Counted from the first letter of the stretch, positions 48,842 to 59,304 are shown. The stretch is DNA of 64,000 nt from Aureococcus anophagefferens (GCF_000186865.1 NW_008705576.1:640145-704144); one strand, 5' to 3'. Notes: generated by a model from the sequence alone, not told the origin. Numbers and translations: made by a program.

Positions 48842-49705
48842 ATGCCGTCGCCGCCGGAGAAGGCGCACCTCCTCTCGCGAAACCAGGAGAAGGCGCGGCG
48901 CTGGCTGCACCAGCGCGACCGCGACGGCGCCCAGCCGGAGCAGCTCCTCGATTCGTTGACGGAGCAGATCACGCGGCGCGTGCGCCGCGAGTGCCAGGCC
49001 CTCGACAAGACGGACCAAAAGAACGTCGCCGAGAAGCTCGACAGCTACCTGACGGAGAACCTGCGGCAGACGCACACGTGCCCCGTGTGCTTCGAGGTCA
49101 TGCAGCCGCCGCACCGGTCGCCCCAGATGCTCTTCCCCTGCGGGCACACGTTCTGCAAAGATTGCGTCGCGGAGCACCGGAGCCGCGCGGGCGCCGCGGC
49201 CAAGGCCTGCCCCGTCTGCCGGTCGGCCATCGAATCCGTCGCGGAGAATCGCGCGCTCCGCGAGCTCATCGAGACGTTCGTCGGCGAGAAGCGCGCGCTC
49301 GAGCGGGGGTCGCGCGCCGCGCCGGAGCTCCTGCGGACCGGCGGCGGCCCCCGGGACTACGCCGAGGAGCGCGACGCCGCGGCCGTGCGGCGGGACGTGC
49401 TCGCCGTGGAGCTCGAGAGCACGGAGGAGGCGCTCCGCCGCGTCGACCGCAAGTTGGACGGCATCGCGCTCACGACGGAGCACCTCGACGCCGAGCGCGC
49501 CGACGTCGCGATGCGCCTGCGGGCCCTCGAAGCGGAGCGGGATCTCGTGGACCAGCACATCGAGGTGCAGCGGCGCAAGGAGCGGGAGCTGTCCGCGGAG
49601 CGGCGCGACGCGGCGGGCAAGATCGCCATCCTGCGCGAGACGCTCGCGTCCGTCGAGGCCCAGGTGGCCAAGGCCGCGGCCCTCGCCGAGGGGTCGAGAC
49701 GATAA
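48842..49705 (+). CDS. RING-finger protein with C-terminal coiled coil
   Basis: 287 aa. A C3HC4 RING at residues ~78-125: CPVCFEVMQPPHRSPQMLFP-CGHTFCKDC…CPVCRSAI, all eight ligands visible. The segment before it (LTEQITRRVRRECQALDKTD) and the C-terminal 130 residues (AVELESTEEALRRVDRKLDG; MRLRALEAERDLVDQHIEVQ) are coiled coil. A TRIM-like E3 ubiquitin ligase without B-box is the likely role. Tail-to-tail with the Suv3-like helicase, 45 bp apart. Confidence 0.9.
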   Translation: MPSPPEKAHLLSRNQEKARRWLHQRDRDGAQPEQLLDSLTEQITRRVRRECQALDKTDQKNVAEKLDSYLTENLRQTHTCPVCFEVMQPPHRSPQMLFPCGHTFCKDCVAEHRSRAGAAAKACPVCRSAIESVAENRALRELIETFVGEKRALERGSRAAPELLRTGGGPRDYAEERDAAAVRRDVLAVELESTEEALRRVDRKLDGIALTTEHLDAERADVAMRLRALEAERDLVDQHIEVQRRKERELSAERRDAAGKIAILRETLASVEAQVAKAAALAEGSRR

Positions 49706-49750
49706 CGGACGATATTGCAACTCGTGGGCCTCGGGGCGAACGAGTGCGAC

Positions 49751-51961
49751 TTAGAAGTACTGGCCGGGCTTGTTTTCGGGCTTGCCCTTGCCGCCGCCCT
49801 TGCCGCGGTTCCGCGTCCTCGCGTTGACGTCGTGGAGGCCGCGGCCGCCCTTGCCGCGGCCGCCGCCGCCGCGGCTTCGCCCGCCGCCGCGGCCCGGGTA
49901 GGCCTGCGGGGGCGGCGGCGGCGGCGGCGGCGGCCCGCGGCCGTAGGGCGCGAGGTTTCCCGGGTTGCCGACGATGGGCGTGCCCGGCGCGAGGACGATG
50001 GGCGTGCCCATGGGCGTGTAGGGCGTCCGGCGCAGGTCCAGCACGACGGGCCGGCCCGGCGTCGACGGCGTCGCGGGCATCGACGCCGCGTCGCTCGCGC
50101 GGCGCTGCTCCTGCTCGTCGCGCATCTTCGCGAGGAAGCACGACCGGCAGCGCGCGTCGCTCGGCTTCGCGTTGGCGCTCTTGTTCCGCCCGCAGTCGAC
50201 GCACTTGCGCGCGTTGTCGATGCAGCGCTGGACCTGCGTGCCGACGCGCTTCGAGCCCTCGAGGTAGAGCGCCTCCGCGGCCTCGAGCGCGTCGTCGTAG
50301 GGGTCCCCGTCCTCCGTCCCGCGCGCGGCCGCGAGGATGCCCGGCGGGAGGATGCCCGGGAAGCGCCGCGCGGCGATCAACAGGTCGCCGAGGCGCTGGA
50401 CCTCGTCCTCGAGCTTCTCGCCGTCGACGAGGTCGAAGTCCGCGGGCGCGCGCGCCGTCGCCAGCAGGCACGCGGCCTCGGCGATCTCGTCGAAGTTGCG
50501 CTCGCCGATGGGCAGCCGCGCGAGGTGCCAGAGGTCGCCGAGCTTCAGCGCTCTCCGCACGTCGCGCGGCACGAGCTCGGGACTCGCGAGCTTCCGCAGC
50601 CGCGCCGTGAGGTCCGCGAAGTCGCCGCCCTTGACCCAGGTCGGGAACGCCGAGTCGTCGGCCTCGAAGTCCTTCGCGAGCTCCTCGCGCCAGAGCGCGA
50701 TGGCGTTGGGCAAATGTAAGATGGACGCCTCGCCGCCGCAGACGTCGACGAGCGCGCCCAAATCCGGGCTCAGCACCGCGCGGTCGAGGTCGAGGCCGCC
50801 GGACCCGTCGGCCGCGCCGTCGCCGTTCGCGACGGCCACGGCCTTCTTCACGAGGGCCGCCTTGGCGTTGAACTTGCCGTAGACCCAGCAGTGGCCCGGC
50901 GCGTCGCCGCGGCCCGCGCGGCCCGCGACCTGCGCGGCCTCCCAGACGTCCAGATCGCGCTTCGACGTGCCGTCGAACTTCCGCGTCTCCGCGAAGACGA
51001 CGTCGTCCAACGGCAGGTTGATGCCGTGGCCGATGACGTCCGTGCAGACGATGACGTCGAGCGTGCCGTCGCGCGCGGCCTCGAGCTGGGACCGCCGCGC
51101 CTCCGGCGGCAGCTTGCCGAAGATGACCGACGCGCGCGCGCCCGCGGCCTGCGCCGCAGCCGCCAGCGCCAGGACGGACGACCGGCTGAAGGCGACGACG
51201 GCGACGAAGCGCTTCTCCGCGACTCGCGCGCGGAGGAACGACGTGAGGTCGCCGACGTCGCCCTCGAAGGTCAGCCGCGACCGCCGCGCCGTGCGGTCGA
51301 CCTCGAAGGTGCCGTCGGCGACGTTCGCCTCGAAGACGCGCTCCAGGAGCGGCAGGGCCTCGACGGGGCCGCAGACCCGCACGTGCCGGTACCGCCCCGA
51401 CTTCGCCGCCATGAGCAGGCGCGTCCAGGCGTGGCCCCGCCAGCCGTCGACGCACCAGTGGACCTCGTCCAATACGAGCACGTCGCCGTCCGCCGGCGCG
51501 ACCTCCGCCGTGCAGCACAGCACGGACGCGTCCGCGTCCTCCGATTCCTCGCCCGTCCAGAGCCCGACCCCCGGCGCGATCTTGCCCCATTTTTCGGCTA
51601 CTCGCTCCACCATGGACTCGCGCACCTCCCAGGCGAGCGCGCGGAGCGGGCCCGCGTAGCAGCCGTCGCCGCGGCTCGCGAGGAAGTCGAGCGCGCGCCA
51701 CGTCTTGCCGCTGTTGGTAGGGCCGAGGTAGCACACGACGGACTCGGGCGCCTTCAGGCCCGTCCTCGCGGCCGGCTTCTTCGCCGCGTTCTGCACGAGC
51801 GGCTCGGTGACGAGCGTCGCGTCGCCGGCGTCGAGGTCGCCGGCGCCGAAGAGGGCCGCGGCGTCGGCGTCGGCGGCGGCGAGGTCCTCGGCGGCGGCGG
51901 CGACCTGCAAGGCCGCGAGGCGCGCCGCGGCCTCGGCCGGCGACGCGGAGCCGAAGCCCAT
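49751..51961 (-). CDS. Suv3-like DExH RNA helicase with RGG-type tail
   Basis: 736 aa from Met 51961 (open upstream to Met 52108, which would add a basic extension). Motifs: CYLGPTNSGKTWRALDFLAS (I), GPLRALAWEVRE (Ia), VLVLDEVHWCVDGWRGHAW (II), VCTDVIGHGINLPLDDVVFA (V) and QVAGRAGRGDAPGHCW (VI), the Suv3 pattern. A Cys cluster (CVDCGRNKSANAKPSDARC-RSC) follows near residue 610, then a Pro-rich segment and a Gly/Arg tail (GRGGGRSRGGGGRGKGGRG). Suv3 works in mitochondrial RNA turnover; the location here is unproven. Motif II reads DEVH instead of the DEIQ usual in Suv3. Confidence 0.88.
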   Translation of the reverse strand: MGFGSASPAEAAARLAALQVAAAAEDLAAADADAAALFGAGDLDAGDATLVTEPLVQNAAKKPAARTGLKAPESVVCYLGPTNSGKTWRALDFLASRGDGCYAGPLRALAWEVRESMVERVAEKWGKIAPGVGLWTGEESEDADASVLCCTAEVAPADGDVLVLDEVHWCVDGWRGHAWTRLLMAAKSGRYRHVRVCGPVEALPLLERVFEANVADGTFEVDRTARRSRLTFEGDVGDLTSFLRARVAEKRFVAVVAFSRSSVLALAAAAQAAGARASVIFGKLPPEARRSQLEAARDGTLDVIVCTDVIGHGINLPLDDVVFAETRKFDGTSKRDLDVWEAAQVAGRAGRGDAPGHCWVYGKFNAKAALVKKAVAVANGDGAADGSGGLDLDRAVLSPDLGALVDVCGGEASILHLPNAIALWREELAKDFEADDSAFPTWVKGGDFADLTARLRKLASPELVPRDVRRALKLGDLWHLARLPIGERNFDEIAEAACLLATARAPADFDLVDGEKLEDEVQRLGDLLIAARRFPGILPPGILAAARGTEDGDPYDDALEAAEALYLEGSKRVGTQVQRCIDNARKCVDCGRNKSANAKPSDARCRSCFLAKMRDEQEQRRASDAASMPATPSTPGRPVVLDLRRTPYTPMGTPIVLAPGTPIVGNPGNLAPYGRGPPPPPPPPPQAYPGRGGGRSRGGGGRGKGGRGLHDVNARTRNRGKGGGKGKPENKPGQYF

Positions 51962-52396
51962 GGTCGCTGGCTGTTGCGACGGCGCGTCTGTGCCGCAGCG
52001 GTCGGGGCGCTCGGCGCGCGGGCGGCGGACTCGGGGGTGCAGGCCGCGTCTAGCCGCGAGGCCGCAATGCCACTGCTCGCCGACGTGTTGCCACAGCATC
52101 CCAAACACACACCGTCACCCCATTCATTGGTCTGGCTTCGGCTCTGCAGAACGTACTCGCCCGACCGAGTTGATAATCTCGCGCCCCGACGTACTACCTG
52201 GCATTCACGGGACCGCGCAGCACGACCTCACACGTGCGTTGCACCTCGTCCCGCCCGCCGCGCGCGTCCTCCGCCGCCCCCTCGTTGAGAGAATCACACC
52301 GAACATCATTTCTGCGCCGCGGCCGCACCCGCGCGCGGATCCACGTATCCACCCGCTCCCGCAGGCGCTGCGACACATCGCACACCAACTCAAAGG
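51962..52396. other. Divergent intergenic region, Suv3-like / UPRT fusion
   Basis: 435 bp. The minus frame stays open to 52108. The part at 52,100-52,330 is of mixed composition with no recognised gene, repeat or element. Confidence 0.4.
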
Positions 52397-55116
52397 ATGA
52401 GCCTCCACCGCTTGGGCCTCTGCGGCTGCGACGACAGCGTGGACCCGAGCCTGCTGAGCGCGATCGCGAGCCGGTGGCCGCGCGCCGAGTTCGGGGTTTT
52501 GTTCCGCCCCGGCCGCGAGGGCGAGCCGCGCTACCCGACGCGGGCCTGGCTCGAGACCTTCGCGTTGGCCGGGTCCAAGACGTCGCCGCCCATGCAGCTC
52601 GCGGGCCACCTCTGCGGGTCCGCGGTCGACGCGGTGCTAAAAAACGGCGACGTGTCGTTCGTCCGCGACACGCTCGTGCCCTACGGCTTCCGGCGCGTGC
52701 AGCTCAACGCGACGGCGACGAACGGCTGCGAGACGGCCCGGGACGCCAGGGCCATGGCGGCGGCCGCCGTCGCGGTCCGCGCGGCGTGCGACGCCGTGCC
52801 CGAGGTCGAGTGGATCGTCCAGGCCAACGACGAGACGAAGCCCCTCTGGGAGACGCTGTTGGACGAGGGCGACGTGCCGGCGAACCTGTCCATGCTCTGG
52901 GACGCGTCCTGCGGCAAGGGCGTCAAGATCGACGCGACGCGCGTCGGCGACGCGCGCGCGACGGGCGTGCCCGCGGGCTACGCGGGCGGGTTGAACCGCG
53001 AGAACATCAAGGAGGTGCTGGCGGCGCTGCGGTCCGGCGTCGCCAAGGGTCGTAGCATCTGGATGGACATGGAGACGGGCCTGCGGTCCATCATCGACGA
53101 CGAGGAGCGCTTCGACGTCAACAAGGCCTGGGCCGTCTGCGCGGCGGTAGACGACGGGGCGGGAAAAGGGTGATTCAACGTCGCTTCAACATGAGTGTTC
53201 CGCGCGCGCGCGTTTCGAAAACGGCACCCACGCTTCGAGAGCGCTCCGAGAGATGGCCGCTCGTCCAAAAATCAGCCGAAACGAGCGGAAAACGACCGAG
53301 AGAGGAGCCTTTGAAGTTGGGAATTTCGCACCCTTTTCCCGCCCAGGTCGACGACGCGCGGTGGGACGACCCCGACGGCGGCGTCGCCGACGTCGTCTTG
53401 AAGGACGTGCCGAAGAACGCGCGCATGTCGGGCCACGCCGTGCTCGCGCACAAGGTGACGCTGCTGCGCGACCGGCGGACGAAGCCGCGGGAGTTCCGCG
53501 ACATCCTGGGCGAGCTCACGCACTACGTGGGCTACGAGGCGACGACGCACCTCGACTGCGTGCCGCGCCACGACTGCGTGACGCCCCTGGGCGTCCACGT
53601 GCCCGCGGGCGACGGCGCGGCGACGCGGCTCGCCGCGCGCGTGTGTTTGATTCCCATCATGCGCGCGGGGCTCGGCATGGTCGACGCGATGCTCAACGTG
53701 CTGCCCAACGCCGCCGTCTTCCAGATCGGCATGTTCAAGCGCCAGGGGTCGGACCGCCCCATCGAGTACTACTCGCGGCTGCCCGTGTCCGGCGGCTCCG
53801 AGTGCGACGTCGCGTTCATCTTGGACCCCGTCATCGCGACGAGCCGGACGATGCAGCCCGTCGTGTCCAAGCTCAAGGCCTGGGGCGCGCGGCGTATTGT
53901 GGTCGTGTCCGTGCTGGCGTCGGCGGCGGGCCTCGACGCGCTCCACGCGGCGCACCCGGACGTCGACGTGCACCTCGTGCAGGTCGACGGCCGCCTCGGC
54001 CGCGACGGGGGCCTGCTGCCGGGCCTCGGCGACGCGGGCGACCGCATCTTCGGCGCGCCGGGGTCCCAGGCGGCCATCGCTTTGGGCCGCCACGACAAGT
54101 ACCAGTGGGAGGAGGCCGGCGACGCGAAGAAGCGGCCGCTGCGGAAGGCGCCCGGGTCGCCCGGCGTCGTCAAGAAGCGGCGCCACAAGCTCGACGAGCC
54201 GTCGACGGCCGTGCTCGGCGACATGCGGGGCGACGCGCCGCCGGCGGACATCCCCGACGCCATGCAGTGCGAGTCCCTCGACGAGACGGCGACGCAGCTG
54301 ACGACGCACGACGGCACGTTCGGCCCCCAGCCGTGCCACCTCGCGTGGGGCGAGAAGTCGTCCGTCGCGCGGGGCCCCGTGCTCGCGACGACGCGCCACA
54401 CGTTCCAGCGCAACGCCATCGGCGCCCACGCCGGCGGCTACAGCATCTACCGCGCTTTGGCCGTCGCGTCGGGCGGTTTGGACCAGGCGGCGATGCCGAA
54501 GTTGGGGCTCACGACGCCCGCGGCGAAGATCGGCCCCCACCTCTCCTGGAAGAACCCGAAGCGCATCGTCACCATGGACCCCTGGGGCCACGCCATCTCC
54601 GAGGGCTTCGGGCCCTGGCTCAACAAGGGCTACGACGTCCGGCCCACCATCGCGATCACGAAGGCGCACGTCGAGCTGCCCGAGTGCAAGGAGGCGTTGC
54701 GCTCGGGCCGCCTCGTGCCCGACGGCGACATCCTCGAGGAGTCGGGCACGTCCGTCGTGACCAAGGCGGCCATCGAGCCCGTGTGGTACCTGCCGGGCGT
54801 CGCGGAGCGCTTCGGGGTTTCGGAGCGCGTGCTCCGCGACGCGCTCTTCGCGGAGACCAACTCCATGTACCCGGAGCTCATCTCCCGCGACGACCTCAAG
54901 GTCTTCCTGCCGCCCATCGGCGGCATGACGGTCTACATCTGGGGCGACGTCGAGAAGATCCCCGACGAGTCCGTCGAGCTCACGTGCCGCGTCCACGACG
55001 AGTGCAACGGCTCCGACGTCTTCGGCTCCGACATCTGCACCTGCCGCCCCTACCTCACGCACGCCATCGAGGAGTGCATCAAGACGGCGCAGCGCGGCGG
55101 CACGGGCGTCGTCGTC

Positions 55117-55159
<43 letters not shown>

Positions 55160-55786
55160 ACCTCGTCTACAACATGCGCAAGCGCCAGGAGGGCGGCGAC
55201 AAGGCCGCGGAGTACTTCAACTGCACCCAGTCCGTCGCCGGCATCCAGGACACGCGCTTCCAGGCCCTCATGCCCGACGTGCTCCACTGGCTCGGCATCA
55301 CGAAGATCCACAACTTCATCTCCATGTCGGACATGAAGTACAACGCGATCACGTCCGCGGGCATCACCGTCGAGAACCGCATCGAGCTGTGTGGAAATCA
55401 AATCTTCGACCCGACTTCAATGTGCGCGTAATCGAACGGTTCGGACCAGCTTCTTCGGCTGAGCTTCGAGAACCCGACGAGAGCGATCGATTCGTCCAAA
55501 AATCAGCCGAATCGACTTCGATTTGACCGAGATAGAGAGTTCTGAAGTTTGGTGGGGACCCCCCAAACCAGTGGTTGATTTCCACACAGGCATCGAGATC
55601 CCGCCGGAGATGGTCCCCAAGGACGCCCAGGTCGAGATCGCCGCCAAGGTCTTCCACGGCTACCACGCGGGCAAGGCCTACGACGGCATGGACGAGCAGA
55701 AGCTCGACACCGTCGTCGGCCGCATCTACAAGCCCGACAAGACGGCCCAGCGCGTCGACAAGGCCGGCAAGAAGAAGGGCAAGTAG
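52397..55786 (+). CDS. Triple fusion: TIM-barrel (PRAI-like) + uracil phosphoribosyltransferase + GTP cyclohydrolase II/URC1-like
   Basis: Exons 52397-53146, 53347-55378, 55590-55786; 992 aa. Domain 1 (residues ~1-250): RLGLCGCDDSVDPSLLSAIA, PMQLAGHLCGSAVDAVL, QLNATATNG and AGGLNRENIKEVLAALRSG, resembling phosphoribosylanthranilate isomerase barrels. Domain 2 (~255-480): LRDRRTKPREFRDILGELTH, LIPIMRAGLGMVDAMLNVLP and DVAFILDPVIATSRTM, a UPRT of the Upp type (PRPP loop D-P-x-x-A-T). Domain 3 (~560-960): GCHII-like with the zinc ligands in HDECNGSDVFGSDICTC (C-x10-C-x-C) and YFRKEGRALGEVTKYLVYN. Fungal URC1 (GCHII-like) and URC4 (UPRT-like) act together in uracil catabolism, so this may be a single-chain uracil-catabolism enzyme. 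Exon junctions fall at domain linkers. Confidence 0.88.
53147..53346 (+). mobile_element. Introner element, family A, copy A8 (antisense, GT-AG, GGGCGGG end type)
   Basis: 200-nt intron. Duplication gtagacga (53147-53154) versus gtcgacga (53347-53354). Ends cggggcgggaaaaggg / cccttttcccgcccag pair perfectly apart from the outer bases. Splicing restores AVCAAVDDARWDDPDGG at the barrel/UPRT linker. Confidence 0.94.
55379..55589 (+). mobile_element. Introner element, family B, copy B5 (antisense, GC-AG)
   Basis: 211-nt intron with an exact duplication gcatcgag (55379-55386, 55590-55597). Ends ctgtgtggaaatc / gatttccacacag are perfect inverted repeats over 13 bases. Splicing restores VENRIEIPPEMVPKDAQ near the C-terminus of the cyclohydrolase-like domain. 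Confidence 0.96.
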
Positions 55787-55894
55787 GAAACCCGATCGTA
55801 TCCCCCCCCGCCGACCGCGCCCGCCGCCCCCCCCGCGGCCGGAGCCGCCGCTCTCGATCATATCCCCCGCGCGTCTCCGATTCACACGGCTCCG

Positions 55895-56416
55895 TTACGC
55901 CGGGGGGCTCGCCGCCGCGAGCGGCCGCACGGCGCACTCCGCGGCGTAGCCGCAGTGCGCGAGCCGCCGGTAGCCCTCGGGCGCGTCGTCGCCCTCGTCC
56001 GCGACGAGCAGCAGGTAGGGCGCGGGCGCCGGCGAGAGCTTGACGGTCGCGGCCACGAGCGCGCCCTCGACGCGCAGGGTCTGCCCCTTGTCGCCGTCCT
56101 TGGGCGGCTTCTGCAGGACCGGGAGCGCGGCGAGCGCGTCCTCGAGGTCCGCGATCAGCGCCGGCGCGCGGCCGTTGAACCAGGCCTCGTCGGCCGCGTC
56201 GAGGACGACGACGCCGCTCGCGTACTTGCGCTCGGACACGCGCAGCTGCACGTCGGGCGTCCGCGGGCCGTACCAGTCCTCGTCCGCGTCCGGTACCGCG
56301 TCGTCGTCGGCGTCGCCGATCTCGTCCATGGCGTCGACGTCGATGATCGCTGCCGCATCGTTTTTTTCAGTCGCTTCCGCTATTTTCGCTTTTTTCGATG
56401 CAGGTTCTTCGGCCAT
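55895..56416 (-). CDS. Small acidic hypothetical protein
   Basis: 173 aa from Met 56416. N-terminus MAEEPASKKAKIAEATEKND contains a short basic KKAK patch that could be a nuclear signal, then a highly acidic stretch (DVDAMDEIGDADDDAVPDAD). The C-terminal 110 residues look globular: DVQLRVSERKYASGVVVLDA, LIADLEDALAALPVLQKPPK, TLRVEGALVAATVKLSPAPA. No family recognised. Confidence 0.65.
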   Translation of the reverse strand: MAEEPASKKAKIAEATEKNDAAAIIDVDAMDEIGDADDDAVPDADEDWYGPRTPDVQLRVSERKYASGVVVLDAADEAWFNGRAPALIADLEDALAALPVLQKPPKDGDKGQTLRVEGALVAATVKLSPAPAPYLLLVADEGDDAPEGYRRLAHCGYAAECAVRPLAAASPPA

Positions 56417-56683
56417 AGCTCTGCAGCGTCCTGTCGGGATGGCTGCAACCTTGCGACTGTGACACCGTCTGAGGTTGCAATTCAAGATGAGTCCAGTGAT
56501 CGAACGGGCGGACTTACGGGCACTTGTGTGGAACGATGGCTATCATTGTCGGCGCCCCGATCTCGACGAATTTCCACTGCGCGCGCCGCGCGGCGCCGTG
56601 CGACCTCCGCTCGCGCCCCGGCGCCTGCCCCGAGGAAGGCGACGAGTAGGAGGGCCGTTTGCGCGCGCGCGAGCGCGGGCGGC

Positions 56684-57874
56684 CTAGATCTGGAGGCGGC
56701 CGGCGGGGGTCTTGGTCGGGCTCGGCGGCGGCGGCGGCGGCGGCGCCTTGGCCGGGCGCTTGGCCCGGGCCTGGCGCTTGATGCGGTGGAAGATGGTCGC
56801 GAAGACCGCGGCCGCGCCGAGGAGCGCGAGCGCCTTGATGTCGTGGCCGAAGAGCACGGTGCTCAACACGATGGAGAACATCTGGCGCGTCGTCATGATG
56901 ATCGTGAAGACGACGGGCCCGAACGTCTTGATCGTGTAGAAGATGAAGAGCTGGCCCGTCGCGGACGTGATCGCGATGGTCACGTTGTCGACGAAGGCCG
57001 CCGGGTTCAGGGACAGGAACTTGAGCGTCGTCCAGAGCTCGCCGGAGCTCACGAGGGCAAACAACGTCATGCAGATGGCCCAGGAGTTGACCGCGAACAT
57101 CATCTGGAACTGGTCGACGTTCGGGTGCGCCTGGTAGAGGCGGCTCTGCCACTGCGACGTGAACGAGTCGGACACGACGTAGAGCGCGAGCATGGCCACG
57201 CCGAGGTAGGCCGCGAAGACGTTGCCCTCGCTCTCCTCGCCGCCCGACGCGAGCGCGCCGTCGTCGAGGTTCGCGAGCGAGAAGACGCACACTCCCAAAG
57301 AAATGCAGAGCGCCTCCACGTAGTCCACGGGCGGGTACGTCTTCTTGTTGAGGAACTTGCCCATGAGCATGACGGGGATGACCTTGGTCGACTTCGAGAT
57401 GGTCTGGAGCGGGAAGGACACGTAGCGCAGCGCCTGGTACTGGCCGAACGACGACAGCGAGTTCGAGAACGCGCACGGCGCGAAGGCGACGTAGGACGCC
57501 GGCAGGGTCAGTTTCCCGCCGTGCTGGAAGAGCGTGATGCCCGCGGCGACGATGACCGCGAGGAAGCGGTTGCTGAAGACGCAGAACGTCGCCGACGGGA
57601 ACCGGCCCGTCGTGTACTCGCGCGTCATGACCTTCTCCTGCACGTAGCCCCAGGTCAGGTAGCTCGCCTGGAGGCCCACGAAGCAGAAGGCGAGGTGCTT
57701 CGCGCCGGGCGTCGGCGCCGCGGGCTTGGCCGACGCCGCGTCGTCGCCGGACGCGGGCTCGAGCAGGCCCTGCTTCGACTCCTCGACGCCCGCCTCGGCG
57801 TCCTTGGCGTAGCCGTCGCTGTCGTTGGGCTCGCGCGGGTTGCGGTCGTAGCCGCCGCCGTGGCGGTTCGACAT
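56684..57874 (-). CDS. SLC35B-type nucleotide transporter, PAPS transporter-like
   Basis: 396 aa from Met 57874. About ten membrane helices. UAA/SLC35B signatures: GLQASYLTWGYVQEKVMTRE, SFGQYQALRYVSFPLQTISK followed by STKVIPVMLMGKFLNKKTYP (closest to PAPST1), SDSFTSQWQSRLYQAHPNVD, FQMMFAVNSW and FTIIMTTRQMFSIVLSTVLF. It would carry PAPS (or UDP-sugar) into the Golgi for sulfation or glycosylation. The C-terminus has a Pro9 tract and basic residues. Intron-free. Divergent from the PhyH-like gene, 157 bp between start codons. Confidence 0.92.
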   Translation of the reverse strand: MSNRHGGGYDRNPREPNDSDGYAKDAEAGVEESKQGLLEPASGDDAASAKPAAPTPGAKHLAFCFVGLQASYLTWGYVQEKVMTREYTTGRFPSATFCVFSNRFLAVIVAAGITLFQHGGKLTLPASYVAFAPCAFSNSLSSFGQYQALRYVSFPLQTISKSTKVIPVMLMGKFLNKKTYPPVDYVEALCISLGVCVFSLANLDDGALASGGEESEGNVFAAYLGVAMLALYVVSDSFTSQWQSRLYQAHPNVDQFQMMFAVNSWAICMTLFALVSSGELWTTLKFLSLNPAAFVDNVTIAITSATGQLFIFYTIKTFGPVVFTIIMTTRQMFSIVLSTVLFGHDIKALALLGAAAVFATIFHRIKRQARAKRPAKAPPPPPPPSPTKTPAGRLQI

Positions 57875-58031
57875 GGCGACCATGGCGGCGGCGTGCGCCC
57901 AGCAATTTATTGCGGCCCAGGCCCGCGACGCGCGTCGGACGAGGACAAGATTGACGCCGTCGTTGAATGTGTTGCGATGGAGATTGATGGGCTGCTGCCG
58001 CGTGCATGACCGACGCTCTCTAATAGAACAG

Positions 58032-59213
58032 ATGCGCGCGATGCGCATCGTCTCATGCCTCGCTTGCGCCGCGCTGGCGCGCGAGGCGCCGGCGTCGCCG
58101 GGTTTGGAAGGCCGGCGCATCGAGGAGCCGCCCTGGCTCGCGCCGAACAACACGGACGCCTTCGTCTTCGGGAAGCACGTCGAGCGCTCCCTCGCGAAGC
58201 GCCGCGCGGCCTACCGCGACGCGGTCCTCGCGGGCCCGGCGACCGTCGCCGCGGACGTCCGCGCCGCGCTCGCTCGCGGCGTCGCCTGGAACGCGTTCGG
58301 CGTCGCCTTCCCGCGCGGCTGGGACTTCGCGTCGCGCGCGTCCGAGGCGCTCGCGGCGGCCTGCGTCGCGCCGACGACGCTCCAGGCGGCGATCTTCGAC
58401 TTCGACCATCGAGACCGGAGCCGCGCCGCGCCGCCGCCGCCGGCCGACGGTCTCGCGGCCGCTCGGAGCGGCGAAGATCTCGCGGCGGCGCTCGCCGGCG
58501 ACGGCTTCGCGCGCGTCGACGACTGGGGCCTCGCGCCGGACGCCTTCGCGGCGATCGCCGCCGCCGTCGCGCGCGCGCCGCTGGCCGCGAGCGCGCCGGG
58601 CGTTTTGGTCGCGGACCTCGCGAACGAGACCGCGCTCCGCCCGTGGTCGTCGTCCCCGACGCTGGCGGCGGCGCTCGACGGCTACTTCGGGCCGGGCGCC
58701 TGGGTCCGCACGTCCGCGACGGCCCTGGAGCTCACGGACGAGCTGGCGTCGCAGGCCGTGCCGAGCTTGAAGGGCTACTTGAGCGCCATGTGGCACCACG
58801 ACCGCTGCGGCTCGCGCGTCAAGGCGTTCCTGTTCCTCCACGACGTCGGGCGCCACGGCCGGCCGACGCTCGTCGCGCCGCGGTCGCACCGGACGCTCTA
58901 CTACGACCACGAGAGTTTGCACGCGTCGCGGTTCTCCGAGAGCTACGTCCGCGACTCCTACGACGTCGCGGCGCTCACGGGACCCGAGGGCGGCGGCGCC
59001 CTCCTCGACACGAACAGCGTCCACCGCGCGGAGCCCGACGGCGCGCGGCCGCGGACCGTCGTGATCCTCGACCACATCGCGCGCGGCAAGCGCGACGCCT
59101 ACGCGGCGCTCAACTTCACGGGGCCCTGCGGCCAGCCCGTAGTGGCGAAGCCGCGCGCGCGCAAGCCGCGCCGCGACGGGGGGCCGCGGCGGGGCGCCGA
59201 CGCGGTAAGCTAG
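58032..59213 (+). CDS. Phytanoyl-CoA dioxygenase-like Fe(II)/2-oxoglutarate oxygenase
   Basis: 393 aa from Met 58032 (Met 58041 also possible). N-terminal signal-like stretch (MRIVSCLACAALAREAPASP). Catalytic core: SAMWHHDRCGSRVKAFLFLH with the HxD iron ligands (HHD), GRPTLVAPRSHRTLYYDHES, and the distal His and Arg in GALLDTNSVHRAEPDGARPR. PhyH-type enzymes hydroxylate CoA esters or other small molecules; the substrate is unknown. The N-terminal 150 residues are not recognised. Upstream Met at 57873 overlaps the transporter gene and is unlikely. Confidence 0.82.
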   Translation: MRAMRIVSCLACAALAREAPASPGLEGRRIEEPPWLAPNNTDAFVFGKHVERSLAKRRAAYRDAVLAGPATVAADVRAALARGVAWNAFGVAFPRGWDFASRASEALAAACVAPTTLQAAIFDFDHRDRSRAAPPPPADGLAAARSGEDLAAALAGDGFARVDDWGLAPDAFAAIAAAVARAPLAASAPGVLVADLANETALRPWSSSPTLAAALDGYFGPGAWVRTSATALELTDELASQAVPSLKGYLSAMWHHDRCGSRVKAFLFLHDVGRHGRPTLVAPRSHRTLYYDHESLHASRFSESYVRDSYDVAALTGPEGGGALLDTNSVHRAEPDGARPRTVVILDHIARGKRDAYAALNFTGPCGQPVVAKPRARKPRRDGGPRRGADAVS

Positions 59214-59304
59214 CGGGGAAGGCGCGGATCTCGTCCAAGGTTGTCCAGTTTCTGTGGTGAACTCACTGTTCAAAGTCGCTCGCCCACGAAATCCGCGCCG
59301 GTCT

